Source: Cyclina sinensis
Taxonomy: Eukaryota > Mollusca > Bivalvia > Venerida > Veneridae
Length of the DNA stretch: 64,000 bases
Reading direction: 5' to 3'
Assembly (NCBI GenBank): GCA_012932295.1
Contig: JAAONU010000004.1
Location: 12,152,630 to 12,216,629 of the forward strand
The stretch's first letter is position 1; each line of letters opens with the position of its first letter. Shown here in pieces: positions 10,501 to 22,276 of this stretch. The notes under the pieces are model-generated. The model searched no databases. It was not told the DNA's origin and saw nothing but the letters and a program-made list of their open reading frames with translations. The position numbers and the translations under genes were made by a program.

Positions 10501-13500
10501 CCTTCCCCTACAAAAGCGATAATTTCCAAGTCAGCCGGGAAGGTTATGGCCATTATATTCTGTGATACATACGGTGTAGTGCTAAACCACTTTGTTCCTC
10601 CGAAAATGACAGTCACTGGGAACTATTATGCAACATTACTTAGAACGGAACTCATGGCGGCAATAAGGAGAAAGCGCCCACATCTACTTAGGTCCGGATT
10701 CATATTACATCACGACAACGCGCCGAGCCATTCAAGCCATGTTGTCATGGATACACTAGAAAAACTCGACGTCGAACTGTTACCGCACCCACCCTACAGC
10801 CCGGACCTAGCAATTTCTGACTTCTGGCTGTTTCCAACTTTAAAAAAACAGTCTTCGTAGTACGAAATTTGAGTCAAGTGAGGAACTGAGGTGTGCCGTG
10901 GACAGACAGCTGCGGGAGATGTCACGTGACGGGCTACAACACGTGTTCGAGTCATGGGTCGAGAGATGGGACAAGTACAAATCGTGCATGGGACGTTATT
11001 TTGAGAAGGAGTAATCATTTTAGGTACTTGAATTAAATCATTTCCCCGCTATTGAATTCGTTTACGAATTTATTGATGCACATTCGTTTGTTATATGTTT
11101 TTATAACGGATCCTGTAAATAAATTCGAATCATACTTTCATTTTCTTAAGTATGACAACACTTTGACAGCGATGTTTGGAGGGACAATTCAAATTGCGTT
11201 TGAAGTAAAGTAAAGTGACCATTCTTGTGAACTTTTGTACTTTGTTTTGGTTATATAGTGGTTTGGGGCATGTATCTCTGAAACAAATGCTTGTGGTTTT
11301 TGGCCCAATATTCAGATACGGATATAATGTAAGTTCACGTACGAAGAGTAAATGAGATCGGTCATGTGACGGCAAACGAAAATAGAAATTCTAAATATAG
11401 ATTTTAAATTTTTCGTGACGCTATAGCCTATGATGGAGAAACTACCTATTGTTAAAAATCACGAAATGTTGCATTTCGAAATGCGTCTGTAGATGGGTGT
11501 TGTTAGACATAATACCAACAGATAGATTTTTTTCAATGACCATATGTGAAAGAGCTGCTTTAAAGCAGAGTGCAAAAGAATAATGATTTTGTCGTCTATT
11601 CCTATATTCTACTGCAAAACGGAACATATATAAGGTACAATTACTTGATAACTATTAATCTCAAGAAATTACCAAAATCCTCTAATTAAAGACTGGTTTG
11701 AGCTGGACGCGCGTCCTTGAACGTGTATCACAGCGATAAGTTTAAATCAGCAGCGAATCAAATTCAAAAGTAACAGAAAATTTACAAAATAAGTTTCAAA
11801 AATAAGTATCAAAATAACTTGACGATTAAAAAGTTTCATCACAATGATCTCGAAGAAACTTCAAAAAACAGATGCTCAAAAATCGTTTCCAGAATTTCTC
11901 CTACTTCTTCGCGATGTTTCGAGAGTTAAAGTTCTAGGCAAACAGGTTCAGCCTGCAGAATACCTAGAAGATGTTCTGAACTCTTGTGATGATGATGATG
12001 ATGATCGTTTTTCAACAAAGTGGTGCATTCGCAAGTATTGTCAGAAAAGAAAGTGTTTTACTCTCACGCAGCCAGTAGAGTTTGAAGATCTTGCCGATTT
12101 GGGACAGATGGAAAAGCCTGACCTTAGATCCCGATTTCTGGATGACGTTAACAAACTGAAGAACCATTTATTTAAAAACAGTGACATCAAGAAGTTTACA
12201 AATGGCTCACCATACACAACAAGTGGTAAGAATTACTCTATATTATTTAATACATAAACGAAACGTGTTACTATAAAGTCAAATTCTAGACGTTTGCACT
12301 TTCTTAAAGAGCATAATCTTAAACGTTTGCATATTGCTCATGTCAAACAATAATGTCACAGTATCACATTAAACAAATGCTTTGTTTCAAACAGTTTCTA
12401 GTAGTTTCTTTGAGCATCAACGGACCTTTTGCGTTTCATTATGAATTCATTTCACTAGTTCAGACATACCTAACAAAATTAAGAGACAGTTTAGCATGAT
12501 CTATATTATTTTCGATGGTCCCTACACATTCAAATATCTTAAGTTAAATGCTGCAATTCGACATATATCCCAATTGTATAAGCTGATTTTTGCATTTTTT
12601 CACAAAAAAGAAAAACTTTCATTTGACGTTTCGCAATTTTTGGCCGACATTGTCGGGAGCATGTTACTTAAATCAGATGGTGTTAATGACAATCAACAGC
12701 ACATTGCTAGAATTACCGTCGATTTTCGATTTACCGCTACTATATCAAGTTTATACATACACTTGGGAAATGCAAACGTCGAATAAGTGTTTGGTTTAAT
12801 TGAAAAACAATTTCAACCTTTGTATTGGTCAATATCTGCTGCATGTAAATCCATTCGGTTTATATGAAATAAAGCCTGACAATACCTTACACCACCGCAG
12901 GTACAATCACAACGAGCAGATTTGTGGTATTCACCGTCTAGACTCCTAACGTACTTCTGTTTACCTGTTGAATGAAATTTCCTCTTAAGAATGTATACCG
13001 AATCTTTTCTTTAAGGGTCTGCGAGCCATCACAAGGTACATTGCGCTTGAAAATGTTGAAACAGCAAGCGATGTACGATCGGGCAATTTTGATGGCCAGT
13101 CTTATATTTAAATGTTCTGTTGTCTTAAATATAGTCGCTACTATAGCCAAAGTCCTGCTGAAACGTGAGTGAATGTTGCCCTTATTATGATGAGATGGGT
13201 AGGGAAATCATACGTAAAAGCGCTCTAAAATAATATACTTTCTCAATAAAAGCTGCGTTCTTTACCGCAATTACCTGAGATCTTTTGTTACATAAAACTG
13301 CATAGTGAATCTTTGGCATCTTGGCATCTCATAAATGTTAGGTAACAAATATAGCCAAATCGTCTACTATATACATTTGTAACGAATGAAATTGTTAGAT
13401 ACAAAATCTTCAATAAGCGATTGGTTGAAAGTGCTGCTGGTATAAAATTGTAGGATAGAATTTGTAATTGTTAGTTTAATTACCTCTGAAAATAATGCAA

Positions 13501-15975
13501 TAATTATAACATTAATACAGCCGTAAAATAAATAACAAAACGTTTCATCATGAAAAACTAAACTAAATGAAATAGATATATAATAGATATGATTAATATT
13601 TAATTTATTTACTGAAAATGATACAGACACTTTCAGCATTAAAGTCAACAGTTTTTGTTAATAGCCTTAACTGTTTATAAAAATAGAAAATTCGACTATT
13701 ACGCGCGTTCAATATTTGCATACATCAAAAAATAACAGACTTATGGGGCATAAATATTGTACTGGATCTAAGCCGATCATCCTTTTTCAAAGATATTTAT
13801 TTTTCAGCTTTCTGTGCTTATGTAGTTGCTTTGAAGGAAAATGTCGAAGATGGAGTTATACCAAAAATAACTTCCCTTCAGGAACGGATACTAGATGATG
13901 AGAATGCTCGTGTATGGGATGAAACAGTCAAACGCTTCAGCGCTGCCATACGGAATGATGAAAACAGTGATTTATATGGAAGTTTCGGTGAAAGATTTAG
14001 GGAATTGCAAAGACAGGGGATCGAACATCTTCAGCATCATCTGGTCCCGAAAACCGAAGATCACAGAGATGAAACAATTAGACAATTCAAAGTACTGAAG
14101 CTATTGTGTTATTAATTTTATATATATAAATGTTTCATGTGAAAAGGCTTAAAGCCTGAATCATAGTAAAATAGTACAATATGTGATGGTCATTTGTGAT
14201 TGTACTAGTTTTTAACCACTGATATTATGAAAATTCACAGAATCATAAAATTGATATTTTCTGAACATGTTCACGGTTTGATCATCATTTGTTACATTTA
14301 AGAACCAAAACAATCCCAACTTTACAAATATCAAGGTTTATTGGTTTATTCGTAGGATTAAAAAATAGTTTTGCACGAGTTTCAATACTATTTTCTCCAA
14401 CTTTAATAGGAACTCACAGATGAAGAGTATTTGAAAGTTTCTGCAGAGAAAAGCCGCGACTTTTTAATGGGTAGTTTGGAACCATACTTCCTGAAGGTTG
14501 ATGAGAGTTTGTACAAGGCGCCTAATGCCAAAGAAACGTTCGAAGGAGATGTCAAGAAAGTTAAAGAAAAATACGAAAAGAAAAAAGATCTTGGTCCAGT
14601 GGTAATAGACGTTATGGTCATTTTGAACGTCTATATGTTTTCAGAACTTTTAAAAAAAAATATACGGTACATCTGTACTGGTCGATTCTGTTTAGACAAA
14701 AGTCTCAATGTAGGCAGAAATATATGAAACAAATGTTTCTAAATATTTATTTATATATTGCTATTCATTCGTTGATTTCTTTCCATTCTAAAAAGAATGT
14801 GTCATGCTTTTTTTCAAATTTGACAGTATCTTAAATGCTTTTTCAAACGTTTTATTATTTTTTTGGTGTAATAATCAAATGTCTATTAAATATTATCATT
14901 CTCAAAACACACAGAAGATGAACATTTGGACTGAAGTTGAAAGAATAATTAAAAGGAAGGGCAAAGAGCTTGAACTTGTGGATCTACGCCATCAGCTGCA
15001 AGAGACTGACGGAGCAAACGTGGAGGAGAAAAAACGTTTGGAGCAACTGGTTAGGAAAATGGAAAGTGACATAAATGAGCAGAACATTGAAATGAGGAAG
15101 AAAGGTAGATTAACTCAAACAGTTTCCTTTAAAAATCGATCGTGCTAAAGTTAATTTACTTTTGTGTGAATGTTTGCTTACATTTATGGATATATCGGCA
15201 CATGTTTTTAGAAATGTCAACTCTCAAAGCAGAATTAATTACATATTTCTGTCAGGTGTCAAGAGTTTTGAGGATCCAGGGTTAAAAAAAAAACTCTCCT
15301 CAGTTTTTGTTTATTTTGAAGTTCGTAGTTAACTGAATAAGGTGTTTTACAAAGGAAACATCCTTCATGCCTTCATCCTTCCTTTACTAATTGATTTTTT
15401 ATTTTTTTACCCAGCTTTGTATAGATAACTTAAGTTAATGCACTTTTAGAGGTCTTATTTTTCGTTAGGTACGTCATACGTAAGTAACGTCTATTTCAGA
15501 GCTCCGACTCTGAATAACACTGTTTTGCTGAAATAACAAAACAGAATATGAATGATATTTGAAATGTAGTAAGAAGGAAATATATTCTTTATAAATTTGA
15601 CACGCATTTTAACCGTTATAAACGTGTTGTAAATTTTACCCATAATAATAACCTATCTTTCTTTTTTTCTCTCTTTTTGCAATTTTCCAACTTGTTGCAG
15701 AGAGAGAGCTTGAACAGAAGAAGAAACAGGCTGAATTTGAAATAGATCAGAAAATGAAAATCGCTGAGGCTGATTTTGAAAAACAGAAGGCAGATTGGAT
15801 AACTGATATGCAGAGAAGGGAAGAAAAAGTGGTGCAGAGAATAGATGAAAAATACCAAAGGCAGATTGTATCTGCTAACGAAGCAAGTATCTTAAGTTCG
15901 CTCATAAATGAAATGGCTTTGGTTGGGGCATCAGCATTCAGCGCAATAGGAAATATGAGCTCTGATGAAGATTGA
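6746..15975 (+). CDS. Guanylate-binding protein (GBP) family large GTPase
   Basis: Eight exons join in frame: 6746-6950, 7979-8106, 8823-8935, 11834-12225, 13808-14091, 14410-14601, 14915-15104 and 15701-15975. Together they give 592 residues, about the length of vertebrate GBPs. The LG domain covers residues 1-280. It has a P-loop GSYRTGKS (48-55), a switch I TSGIW (80-84; GBPs usually TKGIW), a DNEGL G3 motif (102-106; usually DTEGL), and the RD guanine motif at 175-176 preceded by LL rather than TL. The helical middle domain starts near 281, followed by a charged coiled-coil tail (about 440-545). The C-terminus ends SSDED with no CaaX box; a hydrophobic stretch precedes it. Family members hydrolyse GTP, self-assemble and act in cell-autonomous defence; that role here is inference. 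A TATTTTAG acceptor-like site just before the ATG allows an untranslated first exon. All junction phases match. Confidence 0.93.
7503..7536 (+). repeat. (CT)n microsatellite in GBP intron 1
   Basis: About 17 uninterrupted CT dinucleotides lie in the first intron of the GBP gene. The Arg-Glu repeat frame on the opposite strand is an artefact of this run. Confidence 0.95.
8533..8790. repeat. Recent ~128-bp tandem duplication in GBP intron 2
   Basis: The block beginning GGCAAAGAATATCATGTAGAC and ending ATTCTTCTCTATG occurs twice in direct succession (about 8533-8660 and 8661-8791). Only about two differences separate the copies, so the duplication is young. The open frame at 8707-8988 runs from this repeat through exon 3 in the wrong frame. 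Confidence 0.9.
9864..11086 (+). mobile_element. Mariner (DD34D) transposon in GBP intron 3
   Basis: The terminal inverted repeats are about 27 bp: CGAGGGTACATCAATAAATT at the left and, inverted at the right, CGAATGTGCATCAATAAATT. Both continue into CGTAAAC, with three mismatches in all. The element is about 1.22 kb, the usual mariner size, and encodes one transposase in the + orientation. A flanking TA is present at the left; the right flank reads TT, so the target duplication is lost or mutated. It lies wholly within intron 3 and does not touch the GBP exons. Confidence 0.93.
10054..11014 (+). pseudogene. Disrupted mariner transposase
   Basis: The reading frame starts at 10054 and shows the mariner order. 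RAGRPVTVTDEE is followed by the second helix-turn-helix, WVPRLLT, then CDETWIHFF (first Asp), HHDNAPSH (second Asp) and YSPDLAISDFWLF (third Asp, 34 residues after the second). The catalytic triad is therefore intact. Three lesions disable it. An in-frame deletion between REAT and EDDSRAG removes about 40 residues including most of the first DNA-binding helix-turn-helix. A TAG stop lies at 10366-10368. A one-base shift in the A run near 10840-10847 puts the tail, ending at TAA 11012-11014, in another frame. It must be inactive unless complemented. Confidence 0.92.
11981..12005 (+). repeat. Coding GAT repeat in GBP exon 4
   Basis: Five to six GAT triplets encode a run of six aspartates in the LG domain, at the position of a variable loop between the RD motif and the CIRKY segment. 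Frame is preserved. Length variation here would alter only the acidic loop. Confidence 0.85.
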
Positions 15976-16490
15976 ATGGCTTGGTGTTAGAAGAAGTCTT
16001 TCTTGTTCCTCTCACCGATCTAATAATAACCAGCAAAACGGAACTGTTGTCTTACAGTCAAAATTAGCAGATAAAACATTTGCAAATGCTATAAGAATGT
16101 TAAAGAGCGCATAAACATTATAGCATATGTTTTGAAACAGTGATTTTATTGGTTCCAAAAAAAATCTTAGATATGCAGTCGGCAAGAAACTAAGTAGCTT
16201 TAGGTTTGGGTTCAATAACAAGAAACTGGTTCCGTCTACACTGCTAAATATTTTATGTGACTGTAACGTACTGATATTTTAATGGCTAGCGAAAACGCAC
16301 AAGATAACAATACCTGAACAATATATATCCATGTAACGCTATTATATATGACAGTAACACTTAAGTTCCAACAAAAAATCACTGCTCAACATTTCTATAA
16401 GTCATCTTAAGCAGTCAATGTAAGCCTTTCTATTTAAAACTCATCATATGTTTGCCGTTTACAAAGTTTTATAAGACTAGAAAAATCTAT

Positions 16491-16496
16491 AATAAA
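16491..16496 (+). terminator. Candidate polyadenylation signal for the GBP gene
   Basis: The first canonical AATAAA on the + strand downstream of the stop codon lies about 515 bases after it; another is at 16827-16832. Assignment rests on position only. Confidence 0.35.
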
Positions 16497-16499
16497 CCT

Positions 16500-18670
16500 C
16501 TCGTTACTCAATATTTAAGAGTGGTTACGAGATGTTGTAGATTTGCTTCTTTGGTGCTTTTACACTTTCAAGGAATATTAATGTGTTGTGTGTTTCTGTG
16601 ATTGTGCGTTTGTATATTACTTCTAAGATGGAACTGACTTCAAATGTTTGTCACCCTTAATATGTTTTGTTTCTGACGAAACAATGGCAGTTGATTCATT
16701 TTTGACGTTTTGAATATTAACATGAAGTTAGCATTAAAAAGAGGGGGTTATTTGTAGAAAAAAATGCGTATCATATTATTTCTTTTTATCACATGTTTTA
16801 GAATCATTATATTTTATACATTTCATAATAAAATATTTGCCTAATGTGTAGTTCACAACAACCCTTTTCAGCGTATTTTCAGTGTACTTAAATCATTGTT
16901 GCAAACTTCTGTAATCCGTTTGCATAAACGAGCTCGAAGCTCCAAAGTTTTGAAATAATGCTTAGTCATGGATTTGTACAAATGCGTTTTTTCGGTAGAT
17001 CAAATCCATATTAAATTGATTAAGATTTAAACTCTTTTTTTCTAATTTCAAGTCGTAACCACCAGAGTTTTGAAAAATTGGTACTTTTTTATAAAAAGAA
17101 AAATTCCTGGTCCTTAATTGTGTCGCCGCACCGGGAACTTTACAAAAAGAGTAATTGTTTTGATGTCACTTCCTAAAGAAGTGCGACTTTTCTTCTTTTA
17201 CAAAGAGTCAACTGTGTTTGATCATAAAAGGAAGATGTAAAATCTCGTGTGTTTTGTATAGAAACATTAGTTTTCGTGGTCGTTTTAAAATTCTTATATA
17301 AAAAGAAATTGAAAAGTTTTAAAAGATTTAACATTTCTTCATTTCGTCTTTGCTACATTTCAAAGAAAAAACTGACAATTTCTATTTTTACCAAATTTAA
17401 GAGTCTTCAGTCTGTATATAGTGATATATTTCAACCAAGTTTCTTTTTAATTAAAATCCTTTGAAAAAGTTTCATAACACGGAAATACTTGACTACTTGG
17501 CAGGACCACGTCTTCAATTTTGCAAATTATCACTATTGATCAATGTCAACTTTTGTCATTTTTGGAAACATTAAGATTTCAGTACAAAACGAATTTCTAC
17601 AACCATTCCCAAAACCTATGTCTAATTGTACTTTTGCTCGCGATTCAGATGCATAAGAACTGATTATTGAAAAAAAATAACTGTTTCATACTCGAATCCA
17701 TGACATATTAAGTCATAATAGATACATGTATATTAAGTTATTTTACATTATGTATATCTATTTTGGTATACTTGTCATTTCAAGAAGTGTAGAAAGATAT
17801 CTAATAATACCAATAATAACACCATTTGTGTACACATATAAGTTTAGACACGGTTCATCCAAAAAATAGGATTTTTGGTATTTTGATATGAAGATTGAGT
17901 GTTCCATTAAGGTAGGTAATACTAATGTTCTTATCTTTTTCATTTTTACATCAATATTGTCTTAATTATTGGGTCCGGGAATATATACACTAAACCATGA
18001 TTTGATTAACTTACTTTTTCCAGGAAAAGGGAAAAGAAACAAATTGTGTTTTCGAATATTTGTCTGTGGATACAGTCCGAATAACCGATATCCGTACAAA
18101 ATTATTTTACTTATAATAGTTTGACTATTTATTGAATTTTTAAACTTCTTTCTACATACATGATTTTGTTAAAGATAAAAAATGAATGTCTGTTACATGG
18201 TGTCATTTATTTTTTAAATCTAGCAACCATAGAATACCCATTTATTTCTCCCAATCAGAGTACATCAAATGATATACAAGTCAATAACATATGTACAGCA
18301 AACATTTTCTGACACATAGTTTTAAGTGTTCATGTCATTTTTGTTGGGATTTTTTTTTCTATTTTTTATTATGATAACTCTAAGGTATTTAATAAAATAG
18401 AATAGCTGTCTTTATTGACATTAAAGACTAGTATAGTAATTGCTCTTAACTGTTAACTGTTGAAAGTGTATCTAGTTTTAAAGTTTAACTTAAACTTGTA
18501 ACAACAGAACAATATTTCTTGGGGGTTTTTTTTCAAAAATATTTTTTTACATACTTTACATAAATTTAGACATACAGATTAAACTCTGTAACATTGTGAT
18601 CATTTTTTTTATATTTTTTTTTCAAAATGATACTTAAAAAAACAGGATGGATTGTAATAATTATTATTTT
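16500..18670. other. No gene recognised
   Basis: Very AT-rich intergenic DNA. Open frames are short, lysine/phenylalanine-rich and lack motif or splice support. No repeat with clear ends was seen. Confidence 0.5.
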
Positions 18671-18671
18671 T

Positions 18672-19003
18672 TATACACTCAACAAAAAAAGAAACCTGAC
18701 ACTTTTAGTTTTTAAAAATATTTTGCACATCTGCGAATTTATCCAAATTGTGTATATTGCACAAACATGTACTATCGACACACTTTACACGTGCATCATT
18801 TTGTTGTCATGTTATCAGTCAAATGCAGCTAGGCGTAAGATTTCCGTTTTTGCATGTGGAGCTCGTGCACACGGAACGGTAACCGGTAGACAGTGTTACA
18901 AAGCACTATACATGTCATCAGTGATCACACAGTGAAATTCACATCTAAAGTTGACAAGTTTTACAATGCCACGGTTGTCAGAAGCCGAAAGAAATAGGGC
19001 TCG
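18672..19003 (+). mobile_element. 5' fragment of a Tc1/IS630-like transposon
   Basis: The left end reads TACACTCAACAAAAAAAGAAA, typical of molluscan Tc1-like inverted repeats. About 290 bases later an ATG at 18966 opens a frame reading MPRLSEAERNRA, the usual start of these transposases (family knowledge from memory). Similarity stops abruptly after 12 codons, exactly where a long hairpin begins, and the frame ends at TAA a few codons later. The helix-turn-helix and catalytic DDE parts are absent. This is a truncated, dead copy. Confidence 0.7.
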
Positions 19004-19066
19004 TTCAGATGCGTAATTATTTAATCACTCAGGCCTACGGTCTTCGTGATTAAATTAATACGCATC
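19002..19066. repeat. Long hairpin abutting the Tc1-like fragment
   Basis: CGTTCAGATGCGTAATTATT on the left arm pairs with the right arm ending AATACGCATCTGAACTCG. The stem is about 27 bp with few mismatches and the loop about 16 nt. It could be a small foldback insertion that truncated the transposon, or a rearranged end of it. Confidence 0.7.
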
Positions 19067-19365
19067 TGAACTCGACACCGTGCTATATTTGACGGTAGAA
19101 CACTCAAACTTAAAATCTATTTCCTAAATATATCAGACTGGCTCCAGCTTTGAAAATTCAAGTTGCATCTGTCTTTCATAGAAGATTGTAGCTGTTGCCA
19201 AAATTATTTTGTCACCACACTTGTAAAATAAAAGAGTTAATGTTTCTTTCTCATTATGGCAAAGTGAGTAATAGTCTTCACTGATTATGTTCATTTTCTT
19301 AAGCAAATAGTTTTTAAAAACAAATCAGTTTCTATTACATCTCTTAAGTCATTTTTCTATTTCTA

Positions 19366-19733
19366 TTATGAGTTAGGATATTGTCTTACGTTTTTCATTG
19401 CTTTATAAATTAAACGACAACCTTTTTTATCCTTATGTATTATGGATATAGAGTGTGGAATAAACACATTATATTTATACTGTTTTGGTAGATCTTTGAT
19501 ATTTTCTCTTTCTAAAAATCCTTCAACTAAATCTAAGATACCCCTATATTCCAAAAAATACTTCTTATATTGTATGTTGTAGAAAATTATTTCAGTGTAT
19601 AAATTTCCTACTGTTGGTTGGGATCTCCTATGAACAGAATACCACCTGTTATCCTGGTTATCTGGTGTCTTATTATTATTTTCACCTCGGACATGGCTAC
19701 ACGATTTGTTAACAAGGTGGACATAAGTTATTC
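19366..19733 (-). pseudogene. Open-frame remnant, unidentified
   Basis: One - strand frame stays open for about 120 codons, though only 62 of them follow the first ATG (19554). It contains segments such as DNQDNRWYSVHRRSQPTVG and YKYNVFIPHSISIIHKDKKG. Composition is protein-like and not low-complexity. I do not recognise it with certainty. The C-terminal part of a LINE-type retrotransposon polyprotein is one possibility. No splice sites or start context support a host gene. Confidence 0.35.
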
Positions 19734-20204
19734 AATATCTCATAAAATAAATCTAGATGTTGGATTCAGAAAATCTGATACTCTCATGTAAGGTAACTTT
19801 CTTTTGGACGGAATTCAACCAGCTTTAATAGAAGTTATCCATACATGCTCTAGTCCATTCATTTTCAGCACAGTCATTGGCATCTGTGCAAGTTTTTCAA
19901 TTCCTGCGCTGTTTCACTTAAACCCTTGGGCTTATTTCCCTGTATGCGTTTATTTCTGCTAAACACTTTAATGGATTTCAGTCATATTTCACAGAAATGA
20001 TCAGTGCCAATCCTAGTTATGAATAATTTATTATTTTCTGGTTTACTGATTTAAGCGGAGTTGTTGCCCGTTATACGTTCCATTTTTATTTTCTGATAAA
20101 TCTTTTTGTGGAGTTTACCCAAACTTCCTTTAATGATCAGCGCTAAGCTTGTTTTGCGTAACAATTTCTTGCTGATTGACTTTAGGTGAAAGTGTATAGA
20201 TTGT

Positions 20205-20540
20205 AAAAGGTTCTTGAAACTTGGATAGATTATTGGAGGTTCTTGGAACCTGAATAGATTATTGGAGGTTCTTGGAACCTGAATAGATTATTGGAGGTTC
20301 TTTAAACCTGGTTAGATTGTAAAAGGTTCTTGAAACCTGGATAGATTATTGGAGGTTCTTGAAACCTGGATAGGTTATTGGAGGTTCTTGAAACATGGAT
20401 AGATTATTGGAGGTTCTTGAAACCTGGATAGATTATTGGAGGTTCTTGAAACCTGGATAGATTATTGGAGGTTCTTGGAACCTGAATAGATAATGAGCGG
20501 TTCTTTAAACCTGGATATATTATAAAATGTTCTTGAAACT
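20205..20540 (+). repeat. 29-bp tandem array (~12 copies)
   Basis: The unit GGTTCTTGAAACCTGGATAG plus ATTATTGGA repeats about 12 times with few changes, mainly TTGAAACC/TTGGAACC/TTTAAACC variants. Each unit contains the short palindrome GGTTCTTGAAACC or GGTTCTTGGAACC. It is intergenic and non-coding. Confidence 0.92.
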
Positions 20541-21375
20541 GGGATATTTAAAATGAGAAACATTTAAATTACGTGTATTCGTTTTTCTGATTTCAGTGGA
20601 ATTTAGTATCAAATATTACTTTTAATGCTTGGTTCAGAATTTTAATGTGTTTATATATTTAGAATACAACCGTGCCAGTGTAACACTATAATTGTATCTT
20701 AGTTTATAAACCATCGATACCCTTTGACATATGACTGACGCCCCCTGAAGTGTTCAGTTATTTTATGTTGTTGGGCAAAGTGCAGGTTTTAGAAAGCATC
20801 CAATTCTAGAAACGAACCTTTTTCCTTTACATGCTTAGTGTATAAAACCTTAGTTTTATGTTTTATCCAAAATCTAGATTTTGTGAGTAGAGGTCCGGGC
20901 GATCAAAATTGCGACCCCTTGATTTTATATGTTGAGTATATTGAACTGTTAAAAGGTTATGATAAAAATATTCTCATTCATCTCTGTAAACTTACAAAGA
21001 AGAATACTTTACTAAATACAAAACAGAATTAACTAAAAATAGAACCCAGCAATCCTCCATTTGTTGCTACATTGTACATGTATCATGATGAATAAAAATT
21101 CTAACTGTTAGCATAAGTGACCCAATGTTGTTTTTAATCAATCTGTATTATAAGTGTGGTATGTAGAGATAGGGCACAAAATTGGCCCAATAAAAGCGTT
21201 ATTTTAGTGGGCCAATTCTGAGCGCTAGATGTTCGATTCCCTTCAATTACTCCTAAATCACCCACCTGATACAAATCATTGATTTTGCAGTTTGTTCTGT
21301 ATGGATAAATCTTCATTTTTACTTAAAAATATTATAATCGACGTCTTACCTATAATCATCTCCGAAGTTTACCGT
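20541..21375. other. No gene recognised
   Basis: AT-rich unique sequence. I found no motif, exon or repeat boundary that can be supported. Confidence 0.45.
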
Positions 21376-21379
21376 GCGT

Positions 21380-21795
21380 TTATTTATCTTTTGAGTTTAT
21401 GTAGAAAGCCTTTTCACCAAACTCTGACTTAAAAGATTTAACTGCTGTGTCATTTGTGTAGATTGGAAGCCAGTAAAGTTTAACAGTGACTGGCTGTTTT
21501 CCCATTGCCACCAAATGAAAACTCTTATTTCTGTAAGAAAATGGCAACTGACCTTTTAATTCCTCAATGGTCTCTTTGTTTAGAAACTCAACAGAAAAGC
21601 TGTCGTCTCTGGGGTGACCACTGGTTACGGCCACTATCTCCTCTAGTATGATGTCGAACTATTTCAGGATGTTGAAAGCGTCGACCATCCTCGCTCCTCT
21701 TGTAGATAACTGAATTGGCCGCTCCAAAACACCCACGTCATAGAAGAAATGGTTCAATGCTCTCCTCTCAACAATAGCCATGTCTCTCAAGAACG
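21380..21795 (-). pseudogene. Open-frame remnant with one internal stop, probably retroelement-derived
   Basis: On the - strand a frame from about 21795 to 21380 reads through MAIVERRALNHFFYDVGVLE and ERPIQLSTRGARMVDAFNIL, a single TAG at 21659-21661, then FDIILEEIVAVTSG and on to YINSKDK. It totals about 137 codons. The protein-like composition on both sides of one stop argues for a recently inactivated coding sequence. The middle part looks like the N-terminal region of a gag-like or ORF1-like protein, but that is weak. A similar flank ('ccttgg.aaatttgtaggggattagca') recurs near 21810 and 24095. Confidence 0.4.
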
Positions 21796-22276
21796 ATACT
21801 TTGAAATCCCTTGGGAAATTTGTAGGGGATTAGCATTATGTGTTGTGTGTATTTAACGATGTACATGACGTACAAATAAATTAAGTCTCTAGTCTGTTCC
21901 GATTACCAATCCAGCGCGTTACTTCTACACACCACTGATCTGCACCTACTTTAAAATTCTGCTACTGGCAAGGTTTTCACCAGTCAGTGATTGACTAATG
22001 TAACAACAAGCTTGTTTTCATATGTGTTTTAATCAGAATTGGTTTTCCCTTTACACGAGATAAAATACTTGAAATTTGACATTCAGATAAAAAAGCCAAA
22101 AGCTGCAATGTATCAAACTGTTGCAAACTAGAATCAAGAGTATTTTGAATTTGCTTTTTTCAGATACAATGTACATGATTTTTTGTTGTAGAATCTGATT
22201 GAGCTCAGTGGATCTGTCTCGCCTAGCAGATACTAAAGGCCATTCCTTAATGATGTGTTTCATAGCAGGAGATTAA

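Noticed and set aside
12898..13170. Additional GBP exon between 12225 and 13808
   Set aside because: A CACCGCAG acceptor-like site and an ALENVE-like string looked tempting. However, splicing 12225 directly to 13808 is in phase and gives the expected LTYV-like helix (FCAYVVALKENVEDG) with no missing residues, while every reading of this region hits stops.
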